Assembly: GCF_017311575.1 (NCBI RefSeq)
Contig: NZ_JAFFQY010000033.1
Location: 124,001-188,000 of the forward strand
From: Roseococcus thiosulfatophilus
GTDB taxonomy: Bacteria > Pseudomonadota > Alphaproteobacteria > Acetobacterales > Acetobacteraceae
Reading direction: 5' to 3'
DNA: 64,000 nucleotides
Part shown: positions 1 through 8,625 of the stretch, one piece after another
How the letters are laid out: every line of letters starts with the position of its first letter
Position numbering within the stretch: position 1 is the stretch's first letter
Position numbers and translations under genes: made by a program
The notes under the pieces: model-generated
The model's input: the letters and a program-made list of their open reading frames with translations, nothing else
Told to the model about the DNA's origin: nothing
Databases searched by the model: none

Positions 1-200
1 ACGGAGGCGTAGCCATTGAACTGCATCTCCATCTCGACGGCGTCCACCGAGCGGGAGACATCCACGGCCAGGACCAGCTCCACATCCACGGGGTCCGGCT
101 CGGCCAGGCGCTGGGCGGCCTCGGCGCGGCGGTGAAGAAGCAGGGCCGGGGCGGGAAGGACCAGCCCAGTGGCGGTGGCTAGAAGTTGACGACGTTGCAT
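1..200 (-). CDS. DUF1194 (VWA-like) secreted protein, N-terminal part
   Basis: The gene runs off the left edge; only about 66 N-terminal residues are visible. It starts at the ATG at 200. The first 28 or so residues (MQRRQLLATATGLVLPAPAL...) read as an export signal: two arginines followed by a hydrophobic stretch. The mature part begins with an acidic lead into VELVLAVDVSRSVD, the start of a von Willebrand A fold whose DxSxS metal-binding (MIDAS) motif is seen as DVSRS. This opening is typical of DUF1194 proteins, whose function is unknown. No neighbour on the visible side explains its role. Confidence 0.8.
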   Translation of the reverse strand, partial: MQRRQLLATATGLVLPAPALLLHRRAEAAQRLAEPDPVDVELVLAVDVSRSVDAVEMEMQFNGYAS

Positions 201-367
201 CTGACCCTCTTTCGTCCGGTGCCTCCCCCTGACGGGGTCGGCGTGAAGGGCCGTGCAGCGATTTCTCCCGTATGCGTAACATTATGGGGAGGTCAGGACA
301 GGGATCAAGACCTTTTTGCTGCAATGCAGCATGCATTATTTTGGAGCAATGGGAGGTACCGCCTTTT

Positions 368-397
368 GGCCGCGCCAGGGATATGCCCGGCGCGGCC
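368..397 (-). terminator. Hairpin downstream of the GST gene, possible terminator
   Basis: A perfect 9-bp inverted repeat (GGCCGCGCC / GGCGCGGCC, 12-base loop) starts about 20 bases after the GST stop codon on the minus strand. No T-run follows on that strand, so intrinsic termination is only inferred from position. The rest of 201-418 holds no gene; it is the likely promoter region of the DUF1194 gene. Confidence 0.3.
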
Positions 398-418
398 TGA
401 ACAAAGCGTGAAGCGGAA

Positions 419-1024
419 TCACCCTTTGAACGCCGTGCTCCCCACCCGCGCGTCGGCGTTCAGCCGGGCGCTGAGGGCGTGCAGGCGCGGATAGCGGCCT
501 TCCACCAGGCCAGGCAGTACCTTGGCCGCAAAGTCGAGCGCCACGACGGCCGTCACATCCGCCTGGGTCAGGCGGCCGAGGCGGAGGAAATCCCCCTCCG
601 CCATGGCCTCCAGCGCCGCGAAACCGCCCTGCGCCTGGGCCTGCAAATTCGCAGCCCCCTCGGCCCAGCGCAGCGCCTCCGGCCGACGGATGGTTTCGTA
701 ATAGGCCTGGACGGTCTTTTCCATGACGCCGACGCCGATGGCGGTGGCGCGCAGCACGAGGCGACGCTCAGCGCCGGCATGGGGCGTCAGGGCCGCCTCA
801 CCCATCACCTCGTCCAGGTGGTCGAGGATGGCGTTGCTGTCCACCAGCACCTCGCCATCCTCCAGGATCAGGCTCGGCACGCGGCCCACCGGGTTGTAGC
901 CGGCGATGGCCGCGCCGTCAGTGGTGGTGGCCAGCGGCAGTGAGGTGAACTCCATGCCGTAGAGATTCAGCGTCGCGGCTACGCGCCGCACAAAGGGGGA
1001 GAGGAAACGGCCGACGAGTTGCAT
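419..1024 (-). CDS. Glutathione S-transferase family protein
   Basis: 201 residues, the usual GST length. The N-terminal thioredoxin-like half opens MQLVGRFLSPFVRRVAATL, with the SPFVRR segment at the usual glutathione-site position. NPVGRVPSLILEDGEVLVDS carries the cis-proline (VPSL) and the ED/DS glutathione contacts. An all-helical C-terminal half follows. Such proteins conjugate glutathione to electrophiles or act as cytosolic thiol transferases; the substrate cannot be read. The gene lies 10 bases downstream of the DUF924 gene and is probably the last gene of a minus-strand operon with it and the FAD/Fe-S dehydrogenase. Confidence 0.85.
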   Translation of the reverse strand: MQLVGRFLSPFVRRVAATLNLYGMEFTSLPLATTTDGAAIAGYNPVGRVPSLILEDGEVLVDSNAILDHLDEVMGEAALTPHAGAERRLVLRATAIGVGVMEKTVQAYYETIRRPEALRWAEGAANLQAQAQGGFAALEAMAEGDFLRLGRLTQADVTAVVALDFAAKVLPGLVEGRYPRLHALSARLNADARVGSTAFKG

Positions 1025-1034
1025 GGATGGTCCT

Positions 1035-1601
1035 TCAGAATCCGGCGCCGGGCTGGGCCAGATAGGTCAGTTCCGCTGGCGTGCTGTCCCGGCCGAGCGT
1101 GGCGTTGCGGTGGGGAAAGCGGCCGAAGCGCGCGATGACGACGCGATGCCGCCAAGCATAGTCAATGCTGCCGCCCGGGGCGGCAGCGGCGGGGTGGTCA
1201 CGCAGCCCCTCGAACAGGGCCACCGAGAGGTCCTGCGCCGCCATATCCTCGGCGTGCTCGAAGGGCAGGTAGAAGAAGGGGCGCTGGGTGGGCGTCACGC
1301 GCAGATCCATGCGCTGGCGCAGCACCAGTTCCCGTGCCAGGCCCAGCGCGTGCGGGTCGCTGGCGAAGGCGTCGGGGTGGCCGCGGAACAGGTTGCGGGG
1401 GAACTGGTCGAGCAGGATCAGCAAGGCCAGCGCGCCCTCGGGCGTGGCGGCCCAGCCATCCAGCGCGCCCTCCCGCGCGGCGGGGACGAGGGGGCCGAAA
1501 TGGGCGCGGATTTCGGCGTCGAAAGCGTCATCGCGCTGGAACCAGGCCTTGCGGGGCGTGTCGGGCCCGTCCGCGAACCAAAAGTCCAGGACGGCCTTCA
1601 C
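1035..1601 (-). CDS. DUF924 family protein
   Basis: 188 residues covering the whole DUF924 family. Hallmarks visible are VLDFWFADGP at the N-terminus, LLILLDQFPRNLFRG near residue 80 and PFFYLPFEHAED near residue 125. The family is predicted to be all-helical; its biochemical function is not established. The start is GTG at 1601, which overlaps the TGA of the upstream dehydrogenase (GTGA, 4 bases), so translation is probably coupled. The GST gene follows after 10 bases. Confidence 0.88.
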   Translation of the reverse strand: MKAVLDFWFADGPDTPRKAWFQRDDAFDAEIRAHFGPLVPAAREGALDGWAATPEGALALLILLDQFPRNLFRGHPDAFASDPHALGLARELVLRQRMDLRVTPTQRPFFYLPFEHAEDMAAQDLSVALFEGLRDHPAAAAPGGSIDYAWRHRVVIARFGRFPHRNATLGRDSTPAELTYLAQPGAGF

Positions 1602-4456
1602 AAGCCCCGCTCCAGCACGCGGATGGAGTGCAGGGCCTCGCGCCCCGACAGATCCTGGATCTGGTGGCGGCAGGAGGTGCCGTCGGCCACGATGATGTCG
1701 TCGGCGGGGGCGGCGCGCACGGCGGGCAGCAGCGAGAGTTCGGCCATGGCCTTGGAGGCCTCGATGTTCCGCGCCTCATAGCCGAAGGCGCCGGCCATGC
1801 CGCAGCAGGACGATGCGATGGGCTTCACCTCCATGCCCGGCACGCGCCGCAACGCCTTCACCGCGGCGGGGAAGGCGCCGAAGGCCTTCTGGTGGCAATG
1901 GCCATGGATGTGGGCGGCCGCCGCCACGGGCTTGAGCGCGGGCAGCGTGCCTTCCTTCTCCAGGAACTCGGTGGCGAGGAAGGCGCGCTTCGAAAGCGCC
2001 TCGCTCTCGGCGCCAGGCAGCAGGGCGGTGAACTCGTCGCGCAGCGTCATCAGGCAGGAAGGTTCGAGGCCCAGCACCGGCGCATCGGACCCCGCCAGGG
2101 CCGCGAGGGTGCGGCGCGCCTCGGCCCGCGCCTCCTCCACCATGCCGGCGGCGAGGTAGGTGCGGCCGCAGCAGAGCGGGCGCCCCCCCTCCCCTTGTGC
2201 CGGCTTCACGCTGTAGCCGGAGGCCGCCAGCACGCGCACGGCGGCGCGGAGGTTTTCCGGCTCGAAATGCCGGTTGAAGGTGTCGGCGAAAAGCAGCACC
2301 TCCTTCGTGCCGCTGCCCGCGCGGGCCTCGCCATCGCGGAAGGCATCGCGGCGGAAGCGCGGCAGGGAGCGTTCGGCCGACAGCCCCAGCAGCTTCTCCG
2401 ACAGCTTCGCGAGGCCAGGGATGGCATCGCGCAGGTTCGCCAGGAAGGGCACCGCCGAGGCCATGCCCGCCCAGCGCGGCAGCGTCGCGATCAACCGGTC
2501 CTTGAGCGGCACGCCCTGGCGCGCGTTGCGCGCAGCCAGCACCTCGATCTTCATGCGCGCCATGTCCACGCCGGTCGGACATTCGCGCTTGCAGCCCTTG
2601 CAGGAGACGCAGAGGGACATGGCCTCCACCGCCGCCTCGCCGCCGATGCCGCCAGGGATCTGCCCGGTCAGCGCCAGGCGCAGCGTGTTGGCGCGGCCGC
2701 GCGTCAGGTGCTGCTCCTCGCGCGTGACGCGATAGCTCGGGCACATGACATTGGCGTCGAACTTCCGGCAGGTGCCGTTGTTGTTGCACATCTCCACGGC
2801 ACCCAGCAGGCCGCGCTGCGGGCCGGGCCAGGCGGACCAGTCGAGCGCCGGCGTCACTGGCAGGGCGGCATAGTCCGGGCCGTAGCGGAACAGCGTGCGG
2901 TCATCCATGCGCGGCGGGCGAACGACGCGGCCGGGGTTGAGGAGGCCGTTCGGGTCGAACTCATCCTTCACCGCCTCAAAGGCGCGCACGATGCGCGGGC
3001 CGAACATGCTCTCATGGAATTCCGAGCGGACGATGCCATCGCCGTGCTCGCCGGAATGGCTGCCCTTGTATTCGCGCACCAGGGCGAAGCATTCCTCCGC
3101 GATCTCGCGCATGCGGCGCACATCGCCACCATCCTTCATGTTCAGCACGGGGCGCACATGCAGGCAGCCCACGCTGGCATGGGCATACCAGGTGCCCTTC
3201 ACGCCGTGCTTGTCGAAGACGGAAGTCAGGCGCTCGGTGTAGTCCGGCAGATCCTCCAGGGAGACGGCCGCGTCCTCGATGAAGGAGACGGGCTTCGCGT
3301 CGCCCTTCATGGACATCATGATGTTGAGGCCGGCCTCGCGGACCTCCGCCACCTCGGCCTGGAACGCCGCGTCCGTCGCGCGCACCACCATGCCGGGCAG
3401 GCCGAGGTCGCCCATCATCTCCTCCAGCCGGTCCAGCGCGGCCAGCAGCGGCGCATCCTCATGGCCGTGGAACTCGACGATCAGCAGGCTGTCAGGCTCC
3501 CCGATCAACATGCGCTCGATGATGGGGCGGTAGATGGGGATGGAGCGCCCCAGCTCGATCATCGTGCGGTCCACCAGCTCCACCGCCTCGGGGTCGAGCG
3601 TGACGAGGTGCTTGGACGCCTCCATGGCGCGGCGGAAGGTGGGGAATTGGCAGATGCCCACCACCTTGCGCGGCTTGATGGGCCAGAGCTTGAGATCGAG
3701 CGCGGCCGAGAAGGCCAGCGTCCCTTCGCTGCCCACCAGCAGCCGCGCCAGGTTGCCACGGCCGGCGACCCGGGCGGCCGGCGTCAGCGCATCCAGGTTG
3801 TAGCCGCCCACGCGGCGAAGCTGTTCGGGGAAGCGTTCGGCGATCTCGGCGGCCTCGCGCTCCCCCAACGCATGCAGGCGGGCAACGAGGTCCGTGTTAG
3901 GCAGCCCCTCGCCGAAGATATGGCGCGAACCGTCAGCCAGGATGCCGTCAATGGCCCGCACATTGTCGGCCATCAGCCCGTAGCGGATGGACTTGGACCC
4001 GCAGGAATTGTTCCCCGCCATGCCGCCGATGGTGCAGCGCGCCCAGGTGCTGGGGTCCACCGGAAAGAATTTTCCCGAAGGCTTCAGCGCCTCGTTCAGC
4101 GCGCCCAGCGTGATGCCCGGCTCCACCCGCGCCGTCTCGCCCTCCACGTTTAGCACGCGGCGCAGATGCTTCGTGCAATCCAGCACCAGGGCGCGGTTCA
4201 CCGTCTGCCCGCATTGGCTGGTGCCGCCGCCGCGCGGCAGGACGGGCACTCCCTCCTCGCGGCAGATGGCCATCGCGGCTTCCACATCCGCGGCCGTCTT
4301 GGGGACCAGCACGCCGATGGGCTCGACCTGGTAGATCGAGGCATCGGTGGCATAGCGGCCGCGATCGGCGGGGGTGAACAGCACCTCCCCTTCCGTTTCG
4401 CGTTGCAGGCGCTGGGCGAGGCGGCTGTCGCCGATCTGTGCGGGCATGGCGTTCAT
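1598..4456 (-). CDS. FAD-binding and Fe-S 2-hydroxyacid dehydrogenase (GlcD-GlcF type fusion)
   Basis: A 952-residue flavoprotein fused to an iron-sulfur and CCG module, the layout of one-chain D-lactate/D-2-hydroxyacid dehydrogenases of the YdiJ/Dld type. Residues about 40-260 form the FAD_binding_4 domain (VLPRGGGTSQCGQTVN and GGMAGNNSCGSKSIRYG). About 260-540 is the FAD-oxidase C-terminal domain with HSGEHGDG. About 600-690 holds cysteine clusters including CVSCKGCKRECPTG. Two CCG elements follow (LCCGRTYLAAG, SSCCGMAGAFG), as in GlcF/HdrB electron-transfer domains. It probably oxidises a 2-hydroxyacid and passes electrons to quinone; glycolate or D-lactate are candidates given the glyoxylate enzymes nearby. 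It starts at the ATG at 4456 and faces the aminotransferase gene divergently. Confidence 0.88.
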   Translation of the reverse strand: MNAMPAQIGDSRLAQRLQRETEGEVLFTPADRGRYATDASIYQVEPIGVLVPKTAADVEAAMAICREEGVPVLPRGGGTSQCGQTVNRALVLDCTKHLRRVLNVEGETARVEPGITLGALNEALKPSGKFFPVDPSTWARCTIGGMAGNNSCGSKSIRYGLMADNVRAIDGILADGSRHIFGEGLPNTDLVARLHALGEREAAEIAERFPEQLRRVGGYNLDALTPAARVAGRGNLARLLVGSEGTLAFSAALDLKLWPIKPRKVVGICQFPTFRRAMEASKHLVTLDPEAVELVDRTMIELGRSIPIYRPIIERMLIGEPDSLLIVEFHGHEDAPLLAALDRLEEMMGDLGLPGMVVRATDAAFQAEVAEVREAGLNIMMSMKGDAKPVSFIEDAAVSLEDLPDYTERLTSVFDKHGVKGTWYAHASVGCLHVRPVLNMKDGGDVRRMREIAEECFALVREYKGSHSGEHGDGIVRSEFHESMFGPRIVRAFEAVKDEFDPNGLLNPGRVVRPPRMDDRTLFRYGPDYAALPVTPALDWSAWPGPQRGLLGAVEMCNNNGTCRKFDANVMCPSYRVTREEQHLTRGRANTLRLALTGQIPGGIGGEAAVEAMSLCVSCKGCKRECPTGVDMARMKIEVLAARNARQGVPLKDRLIATLPRWAGMASAVPFLANLRDAIPGLAKLSEKLLGLSAERSLPRFRRDAFRDGEARAGSGTKEVLLFADTFNRHFEPENLRAAVRVLAASGYSVKPAQGEGGRPLCCGRTYLAAGMVEEARAEARRTLAALAGSDAPVLGLEPSCLMTLRDEFTALLPGAESEALSKRAFLATEFLEKEGTLPALKPVAAAAHIHGHCHQKAFGAFPAAVKALRRVPGMEVKPIASSCCGMAGAFGYEARNIEASKAMAELSLLPAVRAAPADDIIVADGTSCRHQIQDLSGREALHSIRVLERGL

Positions 4457-4582
4457 GTCGCCCTATCTAGCCCCGAAGCGGCGCGGCGTCAGATGGATAA
4501 TCCTCATCCCGCGCACAAGCCGAACTCATTGGCGCGGGGGCGCGATCTGGGGCACACCGGGCCGCAGCACAGGAGGATCGTC

Positions 4583-5767
4583 ATGGCCTATTTCCAGACC
4601 CGCACCACGCCCGGCCGCCATTTCCTGCAAATCCCGGGCCCGTCCAACGTGCCGGACCGGGTGCTGCGCGCCATGGACAACCCCACCATGGACCATCGCG
4701 GCCCGGATTTCGGCGTGATGGGCAAGATGATCCTCGACAAGGTCAAGAAGGTCTTCCAAACCCAGAGCCACGTCGTCATCTACCCCGCCTCCGGCACAGG
4801 GGCCTGGGAGGCGGCGCTGGTCAACACCCTCTCTCCCGGCGATCGCGTGCTGATGTGCGAGACGGGCTGGTTCGCGAGCCTCTGGCGCGAGATGGCCGAG
4901 CGCCTCGACATCCGCCCCGAATTCCTGAAGGGCGACTGGCGCCGCGGCGCCGAGCCCGCGCGCATCGAGGAATATCTCCGCGCCGACAAGGGCCATGAGA
5001 TCAAGGCCGTCTGCGTGGTGCACAACGAGACGAGCACAGGCTGCACCAGCCGCATCGCCGAGGTCCGCGCCGCCATTGATGCCGCCGGCCACCCGGCCCT
5101 GCTGCTGGTGGACACCATCAGCGGCCTGGCTTCCATGGACTACCGGCACGATGAATGGGGCGTGGACGTCACGGTCTCGGGCTCACAGAAGGGGCTGATG
5201 CTGCCGCCGGGCCTGTCCTTCAACGCGGTCAGCGCCAAGGCGCTCAAGGCCGGCGACACGGCGAAGCTGCCGCGCAGCTTCTGGGACTGGAAGCCGATGA
5301 TCGCGTCCAACGCCACCGGCTATTTCCCCTACACGCCGGCGACGAACATGCTCTACGCGCTCGACACCGCGCTCGACATGCTGCTGGAGGAGGGGCTCGA
5401 GAACGTCTTCGCCCGCCATGGCCGCATGGCTGAGGCCACCCGCCGCGCCGTGCGCGCCTGGGGGCTGGAGGTGCAGTGCCAGGAGCCGCGGCATTATTCC
5501 TCGGTGCTGACGGGCGTGCGCCTGCCGGAGGGCCACAGCGCCAATGCGCTGCGTGCCGCCATCGTGGAGCGGTTCAACATGTCGCTCGGCAACGGCCTCG
5601 GCCAGCTGAACGACCGCGTCTTCCGCATCGGGCATCTGGGCGACATCAGCGAATTGCAGCTCATGGCCACGCTCTCGGGCATCGAGATGGGGCTGCGGAT
5701 CGCGGGCGTGCCGCACAAGCCCGAGGGTGTGCGGGCGGCGATGGAGTACCTGACGGGCAACGCGTGA
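4583..5767 (+). CDS. Serine--glyoxylate aminotransferase (class V aminotransferase)
   Basis: 394 residues, the usual length for PLP-dependent alanine/serine-glyoxylate aminotransferases. The N-terminus FLQIPGPSNVPDRVLRAMD and MDHRGPDF are diagnostic of the family. The Schiff-base lysine lies in VSGSQKGLMLPPGLSF near residue 200, and the region LLVDTISGLASMD supplies the cofactor-ring aspartate. The enzyme moves the amino group from serine to glyoxylate, giving hydroxypyruvate and glycine. The ATG at 4583 was chosen because AGGAGG lies 6 bases upstream and the conserved N-terminus starts there. Nearby hydroxypyruvate isomerase and tartronate semialdehyde reductase genes fit a shared glyoxylate/hydroxypyruvate route. 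Confidence 0.93.
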   Translation: MAYFQTRTTPGRHFLQIPGPSNVPDRVLRAMDNPTMDHRGPDFGVMGKMILDKVKKVFQTQSHVVIYPASGTGAWEAALVNTLSPGDRVLMCETGWFASLWREMAERLDIRPEFLKGDWRRGAEPARIEEYLRADKGHEIKAVCVVHNETSTGCTSRIAEVRAAIDAAGHPALLLVDTISGLASMDYRHDEWGVDVTVSGSQKGLMLPPGLSFNAVSAKALKAGDTAKLPRSFWDWKPMIASNATGYFPYTPATNMLYALDTALDMLLEEGLENVFARHGRMAEATRRAVRAWGLEVQCQEPRHYSSVLTGVRLPEGHSANALRAAIVERFNMSLGNGLGQLNDRVFRIGHLGDISELQLMATLSGIEMGLRIAGVPHKPEGVRAAMEYLTGNA

Positions 5768-5769
5768 CG

Positions 5770-6348
5770 TCAGGCCTCGATCGGGCGCCAGCCATGGTGC
5801 AGCGCCCGCGTCCTGGCATCGAAGGCGAAGACGTTGCCGCCACCGCCGCCGGGCTGGTCCTTCGCACGGCTGATGGGCGCGCCCGTCAGATGGCAGAGCA
5901 GAAGCGCGCCCACCCCGCCATGGGAAATGATCGCCACGTCGCCCTCGGCCGGGGCGGTGGCGATGACGCGGTCCACCGCGGCGACGATGCGGCGCTGCGC
6001 ATCCACGGCACGTTCCCAGCCGCGGATGCTGGTGAAGGGGTTGGCGAAGAAGGCGTCGGCCACGCGCTCGAACTCGGCCTTGGGCAAATAGCCGGTGGCG
6101 GAGCGGTCATTCTCGCCCAAGGCCTCGTCCTCGACGGGCGAGAGGTCCAGATGCGCCGCCAGGGGCGCCGCCATGTCGCGCGCCTTGCGCTCGGCGCTGG
6201 TGAAGACAGCGCGGATGCCTGCCACCCAGGGTCGCTCCAGCATGGCCGCCGTGCGGCGCAAGCCTTCGGCGGAGAGCTTCCAGTCCGGCACCGGAACGGC
6301 GGGGTCGATGATGACCTCCGGATGCGTGATGAAACGGATCAGGGGCAT
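5770..6348 (-). CDS. Histidine phosphatase family protein with altered RHG motif
   Basis: 192 residues with a phosphoglycerate-mutase-like fold. The nucleophilic histidine is present but the usual LxxxRHGE reads LIRFITHPEV: Arg and Gly of RHG are replaced by Thr and Pro. The second catalytic histidine (IISHGGVGALLL, near residue 145) and the FTSAERKARDMAAPLA segment with its phosphate-pocket arginine are kept. This could be a phosphatase or mutase with changed specificity; no substrate is suggested. The gene converges on the aminotransferase gene with a 2-base gap. Confidence 0.8.
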   Translation of the reverse strand: MPLIRFITHPEVIIDPAVPVPDWKLSAEGLRRTAAMLERPWVAGIRAVFTSAERKARDMAAPLAAHLDLSPVEDEALGENDRSATGYLPKAEFERVADAFFANPFTSIRGWERAVDAQRRIVAAVDRVIATAPAEGDVAIISHGGVGALLLCHLTGAPISRAKDQPGGGGGNVFAFDARTRALHHGWRPIEA

Positions 6349-6468
6349 GGGATGAGCATGCTACGGCGCGCCACCCGCCACAATGCGCCGCGTCTGGGCA
6401 GATCGGGGCGTTTGGTCCATCGTCGCGCCGGATGACGGGCGCTTCGACGCCAGGAGGGGAAACGGGCC

Positions 6469-7248
6469 ATGCCGCGCTTCGCAGCGAATATTTCCATGAT
6501 GTTCAACGAACTCGCCTTCCTGGACCGCTTCGCCGCCGCGCGCGCGGCAGGCTTCGAGGCGGTGGAATTCCTCTTCCCCTATGAATTCCCCGCCGCCGAG
6601 ATCGCGACGCGCCTGAAGGACCAGGGGCTCGCCCAGGTCCTGTTCAACGGCCCGCCGGGCGACTGGAACAATGGCGAGCGCGGCACCGCCTGCCTGCCCG
6701 ACCGCCGCGCCGAATTCCGCGAAGGGATCAAGCGCGGGCTCGAATATAGCGCCGCCCTCTCCTGCCCGCGGCTGCACGTCATGGCGGGCCTGACCCCCGC
6801 CGGCGTCCCGCGCGACACGCTGCTCGGCACCTACGCCGCCAACCTCGACTGGGCGGCGGAGGAATGCATGAAGGTGGGCGTGAAGCCCATCATCGAGCCC
6901 ATCAACCACCGCGACATCCCGGGCTTCTTCCTGAACCGCACCAGCGAGGCGGTGGCCGTCATTGAAGCGGTGGGGCCGGAGCGGCTGGGGCTGCAGTTCG
7001 ACCTCTACCACTGCCAGATCACGGAGGGCGATGTGTCCCGCCGCGCGGGCGAACTCCTGCCCTACATCGCCCACATGCAGGTGGCCGACACGCCCGGCCG
7101 CCACGAGCCCGGCACCGGCGAGGTCAACTGGCCCTTCGTCTTCGACGCCATTGACGCCAGCGGCTATCGCGGCTGGATCGGCTGCGAATACCGGCCCAAG
7201 GGCGAGACGCTGGCCGGGCTCGGCTGGTTCGCGCCCTATCGGGCCTGA
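6469..7248 (+). CDS. hyi: Hydroxypyruvate isomerase
   Basis: 259 residues, the standard length of Hyi, a TIM-barrel enzyme that interconverts hydroxypyruvate and tartronate semialdehyde. The N-terminus MPRFAANISMMFNELAFLDR is typical. The two metal/catalytic glutamates are seen in IIEPINHRDIPGFFLN (near residue 145) and GWIGCEYRPKG (near residue 240). AGGAGG about 10 bases before the ATG supports the start. The tartronate semialdehyde reductase gene follows after 20 bases, so the product can go straight to glycerate. No glyoxylate carboligase gene is in view. Confidence 0.94.
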   Translation: MPRFAANISMMFNELAFLDRFAAARAAGFEAVEFLFPYEFPAAEIATRLKDQGLAQVLFNGPPGDWNNGERGTACLPDRRAEFREGIKRGLEYSAALSCPRLHVMAGLTPAGVPRDTLLGTYAANLDWAAEECMKVGVKPIIEPINHRDIPGFFLNRTSEAVAVIEAVGPERLGLQFDLYHCQITEGDVSRRAGELLPYIAHMQVADTPGRHEPGTGEVNWPFVFDAIDASGYRGWIGCEYRPKGETLAGLGWFAPYRA

Positions 7249-7268
7249 TTTCCAAGGAGAGACGCCAC

Positions 7269-8144
7269 ATGAAGATCGCATTCATCGGCCTCGGCATCAT
7301 GGGCCAGCCCATGGCCGAGAACCTGGCCCGCGCCGGCCACGAGATCATCGCGCCCGAACGCGCCAGCCTGAAGCCCGAGGCGCGCGCCAACTTCACCATC
7401 GTGCCCGACGCCACCGCCGCCACAAAGGCCGCCGAGGTCATCATCATCATGGTGCCCGACACGCCCGATGTGGAGCGCGCGCTCTTCGCCGAGGGCGGCG
7501 TGGCCGCGGGGCTTTCCGCGGGCAAGCTGGTCATCGACATGTCCTCGATCAGCCCCACCGCCACCAAGGATTATGCCGCGCGCGTGAACGCGCTGGGCTG
7601 CGACTATCTCGACGCGCCCGTCTCCGGCGGTGAGGTGGGTGCGAAGAACGCGGCACTCACCATCATGGTGGGCGGGCCGGAGGCCGCCTTCGCCCGCGCC
7701 CTGCCGCTCTTTGAGGCGATGGGCAAGAACATCACCCTCGTCGGCCCCAATGGCGCGGGGCAGACCACGAAAGTCGCGAACCAGATCATCGTGGCGCTGA
7801 ACATCGAGGCGGTGGCCGAGGCGCTGGTCTTCGCCTCCAAGGCCGGCGCCGACCCCGCCAAGGTGCGCCAGGCGTTGATGGGCGGCTTCGCCAACAGCCG
7901 CATCCTGGAAGTCCATGCCGAGCGGATGATCAACCGCACCTTCAACCCGGGCTTCCGCATCAAGCTGCACCAGAAGGACCTGAACCTCGCCCTGCAATCG
8001 GCGAAGGAACTGGGCGTGGCGCTGCCCAACACCGCCTCCGCGCAGCAGCTGTTCTCGGCCTGCGCGGCCATGGGCGGCGAGGGCTGGGACCACTCGGGCC
8101 TGGTGCAGGCGCTGGAGGCCATGGCCAACCACAAGCTGGGTTGA
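7269..8144 (+). CDS. glxR: 2-hydroxy-3-oxopropionate (tartronate semialdehyde) reductase
   Basis: 291 residues of the beta-hydroxyacid dehydrogenase family. The NAD(P)-binding motif is [13 protein letters not shown], the substrate-site signature is [18 protein letters not shown], and the catalytic lysine lies in [15 protein letters not shown]. It reduces tartronate semialdehyde to D-glycerate. AAGGAGAG sits about 8 bases before the ATG at 7269. The gene lies 20 bases after hyi and is almost certainly co-transcribed. GarR, a paralogue with the same reaction, cannot be excluded on sequence alone, but the hyi neighbourhood favours GlxR. Confidence 0.92.
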   Translation: MKIAFIGLGIMGQPMAENLARAGHEIIAPERASLKPEARANFTIVPDATAATKAAEVIIIMVPDTPDVERALFAEGGVAAGLSAGKLVIDMSSISPTATKDYAARVNALGCDYLDAPVSGGEVGAKNAALTIMVGGPEAAFARALPLFEAMGKNITLVGPNGAGQTTKVANQIIVALNIEAVAEALVFASKAGADPAKVRQALMGGFANSRILEVHAERMINRTFNPGFRIKLHQKDLNLALQSAKELGVALPNTASAQQLFSACAAMGGEGWDHSGLVQALEAMANHKLG

Positions 8145-8182
8145 GGCGTTACGCTCGCATCTCAACTTGCGGGAAGGTGCCG

Positions 8183-8623
8183 ATGCTGAAGGAATTCCGG
8201 GAGTTCATCGCCAGGGGCAATGTCATGGACCTGGCGGTGGGCGTCGTCATCGGCACCGCCTTCGGGCGGATCGTGTCCTCGCTGGTGAGTGACATCATCA
8301 TGCCCATCGCGGGGGCGATCATCGGCGGGCTGGACTATTCCAACTACTTCCTGCCCCTCTCGCCCGCCGTCACGGCCACCACGCTGGAAGCGGCCCGCGC
8401 CCAGGGCGCGGTGCTGGCCTATGGCAACTTCGCCACCGTGGTGCTGAACTTCCTGCTGTTGGCCTGGATCGTCTTCCTGATGGTGAAGGGGCTGAACAGC
8501 GTCCGCCGCCGCCTGGAGCACGAAAAGAAGCAGGAGGCCGCGAAGCCCCCGGTCCCACCCGCCGATGTGCGGCTGCTCACCGAAATCCGCGACCTGTTGG
8601 CCGAGCGCAAGGGCGCCGCCTGA
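8183..8623 (+). CDS. mscL: Large-conductance mechanosensitive channel MscL
   Basis: 146 residues. The N-terminus [20 protein letters not shown] leads into TM1 ([20 protein letters not shown]), the pore-lining helix of MscL. A second TM helix follows ([19 protein letters not shown]), then a charged cytoplasmic helix. The homopentamer opens under membrane tension to release solutes in hypo-osmotic shock. The start at 8183 follows GGGAAGG and matches the conserved N-terminus; an upstream in-frame ATG at 8141 overlaps glxR and would add 14 unconserved residues. The next gene is convergent with a 2-base gap. Confidence 0.95.
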   Translation: MLKEFREFIARGNVMDLAVGVVIGTAFGRIVSSLVSDIIMPIAGAIIGGLDYSNYFLPLSPAVTATTLEAARAQGAVLAYGNFATVVLNFLLLAWIVFLMVKGLNSVRRRLEHEKKQEAAKPPVPPADVRLLTEIRDLLAERKGAA

Positions 8624-8625
8624 GG

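Noticed and set aside
1334-4153. A 939-codon open frame on the plus strand
   Set aside because: It is antisense to the FAD/Fe-S dehydrogenase, has low-complexity Arg/Gly/Ala content and no family features; long shadow frames are expected at this GC content.
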